From contig JASGMV010000043.1 of NCBI GenBank assembly GCA_030156255.1, positions 1-34,746 of the forward strand: a stretch of 34,746 nt of DNA. Direction: 5' to 3'. Below, in pieces: positions 7,735 through 14,450 of the stretch; position 1 is the first letter of the stretch, and each line of letters begins with the position of its first letter. Position numbers and translations under genes: made by a program. Source of the stretch: Desulfovibrionales bacterium (GTDB taxonomy: Bacteria > Desulfobacterota > Desulfovibrionia > Desulfovibrionales > Desulfovibrionaceae). Below the pieces are notes generated by a model. The model ran no database searches. It was given only the letters and a program-made list of their open reading frames with translations, and had not been told where the DNA came from.

Positions 7735-9248
7735 CCTCCTGCCGCCTGCTGCCTTACCTGCTGTGCGGCATCGGGGCGTTTTTCGGATACGCCAACACCA
7801 TTCTGCACGTTCCCCCGCTGGCTCTGGGCCTTCCGGCCTCTCTGGCGTGGCTGGCGTTCCGGTCCGGTTCCTTCAAGCAGGCCTTCAAACGCGGCTGGCT
7901 GTGCGGCGTGGTCGGCGGCGTCGCCTGCCTGTACTGGATCGTGACCCCGGTCAACGTCTACGGCGGCGTCCCTCTGCTCCTGGCCCTGCCCTGCCCCGTG
8001 CTGGTGTCCATGGTCGTGGCGCTCTACTACGCCTTGTTCACCGCCGTCCTGTTCAAGATCGCGCAGCGCCTCTCCCCTACGTGGATCATCGTCGCCGTGG
8101 CTCCACTCTGGTTCTGTATGGAATCCCTGGCCGGCTATCTGTTTTCGGGATTCCCGTGGATGAATCTCGCCTCCGCGTTTTCACTCTGGCCGGCTTTGGT
8201 CCAGACCGCCTCCCTGACCGGCGGCTATGCGCTTTCCGGGCTTTGGGCCGCCTTGGGCGTCGCCTTGCTCATGGCCGTGACCCTCAAGGCCCCGCGCCGG
8301 GCGGTTATCGTTCTGCTGGCGATCCTTCTGGGGCCGTCCGTCTGGACGTTGCGCGCTCCTGCGCACAGCGACGCGGTGATCACGGCGGGGCTCGCGCAAG
8401 GCAACATCGACCAAAGCCTCAAGTGGGACGACTTCTACCAGCGCAGCACGGTCCAGCGCTACATCGACCTGAGTGAAAAGCTGGCCAGGCAGACCAAGCT
8501 GGACCTGCTGGTCTGGCCGGAAACCGCCATGCCGTTCTATCTCCAGGAGGCGAGCCCCATGTCCATGCTGGCCCGGCGGCTGGCCGCGGACATCAAGACC
8601 CCCCTGCTCGCGGGCTCTCCGGGATATCAACGCATCACGCCGCAAGACTACATTCTGTTCAACCGAGCCTATCTCATCGGAGCCAGGGGGAACTTGCTGT
8701 CGAGCTACGACAAACGGCATCTGGTGCCCTTCGGAGAGTACGTCCCCTTCAACGGAATTCTCCCCCTGGACAAACTGGTGACCGGCGTCGGAGATTTCCA
8801 TTCGGGCAAGAGCAGCGCGCCCCTCGCCTACGGCCGCATGTCCCTGGGCGTGCTCGTTTGCTACGAAGCCATTTTTCCGGAGCTGGCCCAGGATCTGGTG
8901 GAGCACGGCGCCAACCTGTTGGTGAACATATCCAACGACGCCTGGTTCGGGGATTCCTCCGCCCCGTTGCAACACTTGAGCCACGCCGTGCTGCGAACGG
9001 TGGAGCAAGGACGGGCCATGGTCCGCGCCACCAATACCGGCATATCGGTGCTCATCGGACCGCGCGGCCGCATTCTGAAACGCGCGCCCCAATTCCAGGC
9101 CTCGGCGCTTTCCGGCCAGCTGCCGTTGAGCAGCCGCAAGACGATCTATCATCGCATCCGGGGCGTCGAGCGGCCGGCGTTGTTCGTCCTGGCTCTGCTC
9201 TTTATAGGCGTCTCATTTTCTGGTAGAAGATCCGCCTCTAGGTTCTAA
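7731..9248 (+). CDS. lnt: Apolipoprotein N-acyltransferase
   Basis: Inner-membrane enzyme that adds the third acyl chain to the N-terminal cysteine of lipoproteins. At 505 residues it is the usual length. About six hydrophobic segments cover the first 205 residues, then a periplasmic nitrilase-like domain (about 220-480), then a final membrane helix (ALFVLALLFIGVSF). The catalytic triad is intact: Glu264 in LLVWPETAMPF, Lys328 in SYDKRHLVPFGEYVPF and Cys377 in VLVCYEAIFPE. It is coupled to the CorC-like gene by an ATGA overlap. At least two lipoprotein candidates lie in this window (6018 and possibly 3317), consistent with active lipoprotein maturation. Confidence 0.96.
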   Translation: MTSCRLLPYLLCGIGAFFGYANTILHVPPLALGLPASLAWLAFRSGSFKQAFKRGWLCGVVGGVACLYWIVTPVNVYGGVPLLLALPCPVLVSMVVALYYALFTAVLFKIAQRLSPTWIIVAVAPLWFCMESLAGYLFSGFPWMNLASAFSLWPALVQTASLTGGYALSGLWAALGVALLMAVTLKAPRRAVIVLLAILLGPSVWTLRAPAHSDAVITAGLAQGNIDQSLKWDDFYQRSTVQRYIDLSEKLARQTKLDLLVWPETAMPFYLQEASPMSMLARRLAADIKTPLLAGSPGYQRITPQDYILFNRAYLIGARGNLLSSYDKRHLVPFGEYVPFNGILPLDKLVTGVGDFHSGKSSAPLAYGRMSLGVLVCYEAIFPELAQDLVEHGANLLVNISNDAWFGDSSAPLQHLSHAVLRTVEQGRAMVRATNTGISVLIGPRGRILKRAPQFQASALSGQLPLSSRKTIYHRIRGVERPALFVLALLFIGVSFSGRRSASRF

Positions 9249-9272
9249 AAGACAAAAGGATGTGATTCGACC

Positions 9273-10386
9273 ATGCTGCAATATGCCGAACTCAAAACCC
9301 GCAGCGCCTCGCTTTTCGAAAAATTCGACAGCCTTTGGGGGCGTCTTTGACGTCGCGGGCCTGAAAAAACGTATGGAAGAACTTGAGGCGGAGCTGGCCA
9401 AGCCCGAAGCCTGGTCCGATCCCGAGGCCATGACCCCCCTTCTGAAAGAGAAAAGCCGCCTGGGCGGACGAATTGAGAACCTCGACAGCCTGGGAAAAGC
9501 CAGGGGCGAGGCTGAAGAGTGGCTGGAAATGGCCGAGGACGAACAGACCGAAGAGCTGCTCAGCACCCTGCACGACCAGCTCGACGTCCTGGACGACCGG
9601 TTGACCAAGACCGAAATGGCGACCCTGCTCGGCCAGGAGGAGGACGCCTCCAACGCCTTGCTGGCCATCCATCCCGGCGCCGGCGGCGTGGACGCCCAGG
9701 ACTGGGCCGAAATGCTTTTGCGTATGTACCGCAGATTTTGCGAACGGCAAGGGTTCGAGGTCAAAGTCCTGGACATGCTGGACGGCGAAGAGGCCGGAAT
9801 CAAATCCGTCACGCTCCAGTGCTCCGGAGACTACGCCTACGGCCTGCTCAAGGGGGAAACCGGCATCCATCGGCTGATCCGCATCTCTCCCTTCGATGCA
9901 TCGGGGCGGCGCCATACGGCCTTCGCCTCGGTGGAGGTCCTGCCCGACGTGGATGAAGACATCGAGATCGAAGTCAAGGAAGAGGACCTGCGCATCGATG
10001 TTTTCCGCTCCTCGGGACCCGGCGGACAGCACGTGAACAAGACGAACTCCGCCGTGCGCATCACCCACCTGCCCACGGGCATCGTGGTCTCCTGCCAGAA
10101 CGAAAAGTCCCAATTCAAAAACAAAGACATGGCCATGAAGATCCTCAAGGCCAGATTGTACCGGGCCAAGCTGCAAGAGATCGAGGACAGCAAGCGCGCG
10201 GCCCACGCCATCAAGGACGCCATCGCCTGGGGCAGCCAGATTCGAACCTACACGCTCCAGCCGTACCGGCTGGTCAAAGACCATCGCACAAATTGCGAAA
10301 TCGGCAACGTGGACGCCGTGCTTGACGGAGAAATCGATGAACTGCTGCGAAACTATCTGCTGACTTTCCATGCCGGAAGCGAATAA
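9273..10386 (+). CDS. prfB: Peptide chain release factor 2 (programmed +1 frameshift)
   Basis: RF2 reads UAA and UGA stop codons and triggers peptide release. The gene is split between two frames: ATG 9273 to CTT 9345-9347 encodes 25 residues ending SLWGRL, then TGA (9348-9350). Skipping the T and reading GAC from 9349 gives 345 more residues, about 370 in all (family about 365). The second part contains the SPF stop-codon recognition tripeptide (RISPFDASG) and the GGQ catalytic motif (SGPGGQHVNK). The start has a weak AAAGGA site upstream. Reading only the second frame would give an artefactual N-terminus. RF2 supply regulates its own frameshifting. The next gene starts inside the prfB end. 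Confidence 0.96.
9337..9351 (+). promoter_or_regulatory. RF2 autoregulatory +1 frameshift site
   Basis: GGGGG (9337-9341) acts as an internal Shine-Dalgarno, followed by three bases and the slippery CTT-TGA-C. Both the heptamer and the three-base spacing match the well-known prfB recoding site of E. coli. Confidence 0.92.
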
Positions 10387-11260
10387 CCTCGACATGCTGA
10401 GGCAAGACGCCGGAGTCGACGAGGTCGAGCCGGAATCCGAAGCCGTCCTGGAAGAGCTGGCCCAAGAACTGCTTTCCATTCAGGAGCGCTTTCGGCTGGG
10501 GGCGAAACCCGCGTCCAGCGGAGGACGGGCGCTGGCGCTGCTGCGGTTGTGCCCCGGCTTGACCCAGGAGCAATGGACCGAGTTCAGCGAACGGCTCGGG
10601 CTGGAGCATTGGATCAGCATATCCTTGGGGGCCAACACCTATCCTCAGGCGCGTCGGCTCCAGCAAATGCTGGAGAAACTGTCCTACGATTCCGACCACG
10701 ATCCCCTCACGGGCCTGGCCAACCGACGGGCCTTCGACCGGGCCCTGGACATGGAGCTCGAACGCTCCCGCCGGCACAATTCCCCCCTGGCCCTGGCCAT
10801 TCTCGATCTGGACAACTTCAAATCAGTGAACGACACCTATGGCCACGCCATGGGCGACAAGGTCCTGGAGCGCCTCGCCCAGGTCATGAACGACCACAAA
10901 CGGCGCTACGATACGGCCGGCCGGCTGGGAGGCGAAGAATTCGCCCTGCTGTTGCCCGAAGTCGGCTCCATCAAGGCCGAAAAAATCTTGAATCGCCTGA
11001 TTCGGTCCTTCCGGGAGCAGACATTCACGCATGAAGGGCGAGCGCCTTTCAGCGTTACGGCCTCCGTTGGCGTGGCGAGCTGCCTGGGACGCCTGGAAAT
11101 CGCCCCCCAGGCGATGGTGGAGCTGGCGGACCAGGCCTTGTACCGGGCCAAATCCATGGGAAAAAACCGCGTGGTCGCCGCCCCCATCCCCGATATGGAG
11201 CGGGTGTCCGACAAAACGCTGGTCCACGCGGAAGAGAAGCGCTTTCTTTTCTCCGCCTGA
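10370..11260 (+). CDS. Diguanylate cyclase (GGDEF domain)
   Basis: A 296-residue protein predicted to make cyclic di-GMP from two GTP. The GGDEF domain covers about residues 103-275: DHDPLTGLANRRAF, LDLDNFKSVNDTYGHAMGD (metal and substrate site) and active-site motif GGEEF at 187-191. An RxxD product-inhibition site (RRYD, 178-181) sits at the canonical distance, so feedback inhibition is likely. The first 100 residues have no membrane segment and no domain I can name. It begins at ATG 10370, inside the last codons of prfB (17-base overlap), so translation is probably coupled. No EAL or HD-GYP partner is present; a PilZ protein, a possible c-di-GMP receptor, lies at 27698-28066. Confidence 0.92.
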   Translation: MPEANNLDMLRQDAGVDEVEPESEAVLEELAQELLSIQERFRLGAKPASSGGRALALLRLCPGLTQEQWTEFSERLGLEHWISISLGANTYPQARRLQQMLEKLSYDSDHDPLTGLANRRAFDRALDMELERSRRHNSPLALAILDLDNFKSVNDTYGHAMGDKVLERLAQVMNDHKRRYDTAGRLGGEEFALLLPEVGSIKAEKILNRLIRSFREQTFTHEGRAPFSVTASVGVASCLGRLEIAPQAMVELADQALYRAKSMGKNRVVAAPIPDMERVSDKTLVHAEEKRFLFSA

Positions 11261-11281
11261 TAGTCGATTGGAGAGATACGC

Positions 11282-12109
11282 ATGTTGCTGAATCCCAACA
11301 AGACCTTGAGCCTAGCCGTCATGAGCGGCAAGGGCGGCGTCGGCAAGACCAACCTCGCCTTGAACACGGCGTACGCTCTGCATCACGCCGGGAAACAAGT
11401 CCTGCTCATGGACTGCGACCTCGGGCTGGCCAACCTGGACGTACTGCTGGGCCTGTCCCCGGAAAGCAATCTTCAGGATATTCTGCGTTCGAACGTCCGG
11501 GCGAGCGACGTGGTCACGGCCATCGAAAACAAGGGCCTGGACTTGTTGCCCGCGGCGTCGGGCGCGCCGGAGCTGGTGGAGATGGACGACGACATGCAGG
11601 AGCTGCTGTTCAACAAACTCGTCGATCTGGTCAGCCGGTACCACTACCTGATCCTGGACCTCGGCGCCGGCATCAACAACACCGTGATGTCCTTCGCCTC
11701 CATGGCTCAAATGCGGTTGGTCGTGATCACCTCGGAGCCCACCTCCCTCACGGACAGCTACGCCCTGATCAAAGTTCTGTCGTCCCAGCACGGAGTGGAC
11801 GATTATCACGTCATCGTCAACGAGGCGGAGACGCCCGCCGAGGCGAAACAAACGTTCAACCGGCTGGCGGCCGCCTGCGACAAATTTTTGGGAATCCGGT
11901 TGAAATTCATCGGAACCGTGCGCCAAGACGATCATTTGCCGGAAGCCGTCCGGCGACAAACGCCGCTTCTCAAGCTGTCGCCCAGTTGCAATGCTGCGAA
12001 AGATATCCTATCATTGGCCGCAAAAATTCAAAAATACCGTCTGGATAACATGGAAAAACTGGCCGGCTCCCCGATAATGCGGCATTTTCCCGACATGGAA
12101 GGCAATTAA
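11282..12109 (+). CDS. MinD/ParA-family ATPase (FlhG/YlxH-like)
   Basis: A 275-residue P-loop ATPase of the MinD/Mrp/ParA superfamily. It has the deviant Walker A motif SGKGGVGKTN (residues 15-24, with the signature Lys17), then LLMDCDLGLANLDVLLG, and a Walker B-like region LILDLGAGI. The pattern DCDLGLANLDVLLGL is typical of the FlhG (FleN, YlxH) subgroup that controls flagellar number; there is no obvious C-terminal amphipathic membrane-targeting helix as in MinD. It starts 21 bases after the diguanylate cyclase gene with a GGAGAG ribosome site. No FlhF or flagellar structural gene is adjacent here, so a flagellar role is inferred from the subfamily pattern only. Confidence 0.82.
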   Translation: MLLNPNKTLSLAVMSGKGGVGKTNLALNTAYALHHAGKQVLLMDCDLGLANLDVLLGLSPESNLQDILRSNVRASDVVTAIENKGLDLLPAASGAPELVEMDDDMQELLFNKLVDLVSRYHYLILDLGAGINNTVMSFASMAQMRLVVITSEPTSLTDSYALIKVLSSQHGVDDYHVIVNEAETPAEAKQTFNRLAAACDKFLGIRLKFIGTVRQDDHLPEAVRRQTPLLKLSPSCNAAKDILSLAAKIQKYRLDNMEKLAGSPIMRHFPDMEGN

Positions 12110-12116
12110 GGCTTGA

Positions 12117-12135
12117 CGAAAAATAGTGTTTTTCG
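12117..12135. other. Short A/T-rich inverted repeat after the MinD-like gene
   Basis: CGAAAAA (12117-12123), loop TAGTG, TTTTTCG (12129-12135). It is perfect but weak. It could be an operator or a poor terminator between the ATPase gene and the HU gene. Confidence 0.4.
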
Positions 12136-12153
12136 GCATGGTTGACATGCTGT

Positions 12154-12177
12154 CCACAGCCACGCCGCGTGGTGTGG
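12154..12177 (+). promoter_or_regulatory. Strong hairpin in the leader of the HU-like gene
   Basis: CCACA-G-CCACG (12154-12164), loop CCG, CGTGG-TGTGG (12168-12177) pair over ten base pairs with one bulged G. It has no T-run after it, so it is not a standard terminator. It sits about 50 bases before the HU start, downstream of a TTGACA at 12142-12147 that lacks a clear -10 box. TTTTCCACA at 12201-12209 is one mismatch from a DnaA box. Confidence 0.5.
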
Positions 12178-12225
12178 CGATGTGGGACATGTTTGCAAAG
12201 TTTTCCACAACCGGCGGAGGCGACG

Positions 12226-12501
12226 ATGAACAAATCTGAACTCATCAAGACCCTTGCAGAGCGCAAGGGGCTGCATGTAGATGAATCCGCCAAGATCGTA
12301 GGCGCGTTCATGGACGCCATCAAGGAGGCCCTGCTGCAAGGCGATCGGGTTGAAATCCGGGGCTTTGGCAGCTTCAAGCTGAAAAGCTACAAGGGCTACC
12401 AGGGACGCAACCCCAAAACCGGCGACATGGTGGAAGTCCAGCCCAAAAATCTGCCGTTTTTCCGGCCGGGCAAGGAGCTCAAGGAGTACATCAACAGTTA
12501 A
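12226..12501 (+). CDS. HU/IHF-family DNA-binding protein
   Basis: A 91-residue histone-like DNA-bending protein. It has the standard family layout: N-terminal helices (MNKSELIKTLAERKGL), then the beta-arm with RIEIRGFGSF-like core (here RVEIRGFGSFKLKSY) and the GRNPKTGDMVEV signature with the intercalating proline. The ending FFRPGKELKEYIN resembles the IHF/HU boundary group, so I do not choose between HU and IHF-beta. Start ATG 12226 has GGCGGAGG just upstream. Its TAA stop shares its last base with the ATG of the next gene (TAATG at 12499-12503), which implies coupled translation of a nucleoid protein and a secreted protein, an odd pair. Confidence 0.93.
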   Translation: MNKSELIKTLAERKGLHVDESAKIVGAFMDAIKEALLQGDRVEIRGFGSFKLKSYKGYQGRNPKTGDMVEVQPKNLPFFRPGKELKEYINS

Positions 12502-13382
12502 TGCCGCGGTTTTCCTTTTTCGCGCTCATTCTCGCATTGCTGTTGACGGCTGCGGGGTCGGCCGCAGCCCGGACGGTTCATCTGACCATCCTGTTCTCCG
12601 GCGATACGTACGGAGAAATCGCCCCCTGTCCGACGTGAGGCGGCAAAACCCTTGGCGGGCTGGCCCGGCGGGCCGGCTATCTTCGCGATCTCGACAGGGA
12701 TCGAAAGGGAAAGGCCCCGATGTTGGTGATTGCGGGCGCCAACGAGTTCCTGCCGCCCGGAGCGCCTCCGGCTTCGGACGCCAAAGCGCGGGGCATGGCC
12801 CAAATATTTTCGCGGATGGGCTACGACTTGGGGCTGCTCACCCCGGAGGAGGCCGGCATGTTCGACATGCTGCACACCGGACCGGGGCCGGCCTTCAAAT
12901 CGCCGCGCGCGCCCGAAGCGGCGATGTTCCCTTTGGGGAGCAACGAAACCGCGGCCGTGGTGATGTTTCCCGCGCTGCCGCCCGGCGAGAAACAACCGAG
13001 CCTCGCGATGATCGACGCCGTGGACCAGGCCGTGTCCGAAGTTTCTTCGAAGGCGACAATCGTGGCGGGGCTCAGTCCGTGGGGATATTTCAACGAAAAG
13101 GATTATCTGAATCAGGCCCGAAATCCGGTGGACGTTTTATTGGGCTCCGGGCCGGGGCTGGCCCTGTCGGGAAAAGTTGCGGCCGGCGGCCGCACCGTAT
13201 GGGTCCGCCCGTATTCACGGGGTAAAACATTGATGAAAATCGAGGTGCTGCAATGGCCGGATCGCAGCCGAGGTTTCCAGTGGTCGAAGGAGTCCGTCCG
13301 CGTGGTTTCCGACCCGTTGGACGACAAGGTTCGCCCGGATCCCGAAACCGCGACCATCCTGGCGACCACACCTCAAGAATAG
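12501..13382 (+). CDS. Candidate secreted UshA-like selenoprotein (UGA = Sec46)
   Basis: A 293-codon reading frame interrupted only by TGA at 12636-12638 (codon 46). Upstream of it is an intact signal peptide (about residues 1-23, ending GSAAA) and the sequence TILFSGDTYGEIAPCPT. Downstream in the same frame comes GGKTLGGLARRAGYL and 230 more clean codons to TAG 13382. The GGLARRA motif preceded by a cysteine pair is typical of UshA-like 5'-nucleotidase/metallophosphoesterase relatives, so TGA falls where a Cys of a CxxC pair is expected, giving CPTU. A SECIS-like hairpin follows (12658-12678). The metallophosphoesterase ligands appear largely lost (GDTYGE, VIAGAN), so a thiol/selenol redox role is more likely than phosphatase activity. 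The alternative is a nonsense mutation, with translation from ATG 12720 lacking a signal peptide. The sel genes needed are outside the window. Confidence 0.75.
12636..12678 (+). promoter_or_regulatory. UGA codon plus SECIS-like stem-loop
   Basis: UGA is at 12636-12638. The arms 12658-12666 and 12670-12678 pair over nine base pairs (two G-U), closing a three-base apical loop GGC at 12667-12669. Twenty-eight bases separate UGA from the loop, and G occupies the first two loop positions. Both features agree with the bacterial SECIS rule (loop 3-14 nt, G early in the loop, 16-37 nt spacing). High local GC means such a hairpin could also arise by chance. Confidence 0.65.
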
Positions 13383-13495
13383 AGCCGTCCAACGAAACGG
13401 CTCCAAGGATTTGTTCGCAAATCCTTGCCGCAAAATGCTTGCAGGCGGGCTGCGTCCGCCCTTAAACAGGCATTTCAAGCGTAAAATGCTTAACG
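13382..13495 (+). repeat. Structured repeat, copy 1 (leader of dapA)
   Basis: Three elements lie between the selenoprotein stop and dapA. Hairpin A is 13382-13388 with 13397-13403. Hairpin B is a perfect ten-pair stem, 13404-13413 with 13418-13427, closed by a TTCG loop. Then comes a core from about 13421 to 13491, including CAAAATGCTTGCAG and GGCATTTCAAGCG, with an inner GGCGG/CCGCC stem. The core is about four-fifths identical by eye to the one at 16181-16251, and hairpins A and B have counterparts there with different stem sequences. It could act as a terminator, attenuator or dispersed genomic repeat. Confidence 0.7.
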
Positions 13496-13512
13496 TTCCG
13501 AAGGAGGACGAC

Positions 13513-14391
13513 ATGACGTTTCGGGGCGCGTTCACCGCGTTGGCGACGCCGTTCAAGAACGGCGAACTTGACGAAGACAGCTACCGAGCATTGATCGAGT
13601 GGCAAATAGAGGAGGGCATCCACGGACTGGTCCCTTGCGGCACCACCGGCGAGGCCGCGACCATGACTCACGCGGAACAGGGCCGCATGATCAAAATCTG
13701 CGTGGAGCAGGCCAAGGGCCGCACGCCCGTCATCGCGGGCGCCGGCTCCAACAATACCAAAGAAGCCATCGAACTGACCATACTGGCCAAAAAGGCCGGC
13801 GCCGACGCCGCCCTGCAGATCACGCCCTACTACAACAAGCCCACCCCTGACGGCTTGGTGGGGCACTTCAAAGCCATCGCGGCGGAAGCGTCCATGCCGC
13901 TCATCGTGTACAACGTTCCCGGACGTACGGGCCTCAACTGCAAACCCGACACCATCGCCCGCCTGGCCAGGGAAATCCCGGAGGTGGTCGGCGTCAAAGA
14001 GGCCACCGGCGACCTCCGCCAGATATCGGATGTTCTCGAAGAATGCGGGCGGGACTTCACGCTGCTGTCCGGCGACGACTTCACCGTCCTGCCCACCCTG
14101 GCCCTTGGCGGCGACGGCGTCATTTCCGTCATCTCCAATATCGCTCCCGGCCTGATGGCCGGCCTGTGCGACGCCTATTTCAACGATGACATGGAGAAAG
14201 CCCAGGACATTCACTACCGGATGCAGCCTTTGAACCGGGCCATGTTCCTGGAAAGCAGCCCCCTGCCGGCCAAAACCGCCCTGGCCATGATGGGCAAGCT
14301 CCGCAAGGAGTTCCGACTGCCCATGTGTCCGATGACCCCGGCCAACGAAGCCGCGCTTGCGGACATCCTCAAAACGGCCAAGCTGATTTAG
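13513..14391 (+). CDS. dapA: 4-hydroxy-tetrahydrodipicolinate synthase
   Basis: Condenses pyruvate with aspartate-semialdehyde in lysine and diaminopimelate synthesis. The 292-residue TIM barrel shows all key residues: Thr44-Thr45 in PCGTTGEAATM, Tyr107 in TPYYNKPTPDG, Tyr133 in IVYNVPGRTG (with Arg138 after it) and Schiff-base Lys162 in VVGVKEATGD. ATG 13513 is preceded by a near-perfect AAGGAGG at 13501-13507. An in-frame upstream extension exists but runs through the structured repeat and is not used. It is followed by a strong hairpin at 14398-14423. The gene stands between unrelated genes. Confidence 0.97.
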   Translation: MTFRGAFTALATPFKNGELDEDSYRALIEWQIEEGIHGLVPCGTTGEAATMTHAEQGRMIKICVEQAKGRTPVIAGAGSNNTKEAIELTILAKKAGADAALQITPYYNKPTPDGLVGHFKAIAAEASMPLIVYNVPGRTGLNCKPDTIARLAREIPEVVGVKEATGDLRQISDVLEECGRDFTLLSGDDFTVLPTLALGGDGVISVISNIAPGLMAGLCDAYFNDDMEKAQDIHYRMQPLNRAMFLESSPLPAKTALAMMGKLRKEFRLPMCPMTPANEAALADILKTAKLI

Positions 14392-14397
14392 ATGCAA

Positions 14398-14423
14398 CGG
14401 GAGGCCCCATCCGGGGCCTCCCG
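14398..14423 (+). terminator. Strong hairpin after dapA
   Basis: CGGGAGGCCCC (14398-14408), loop ATCC, and the perfect 11-base complement at 14413-14423. There is no T-run after it, only CCAAAAATTCTCC, so its terminator role is likely from position and strength but not certain. It lies before the GTG start at 14451 of the next gene. Confidence 0.55.
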
Positions 14424-14450
14424 CCAAAAATTCTCCAAAGGGATTGCCAC

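Noticed and set aside
12720-13382. Independent gene starting at ATG 12720
   Set aside because: The same frame is clean back to 12501 except for one TGA, with a signal peptide and family motif upstream, so the short version is probably a truncated reading.
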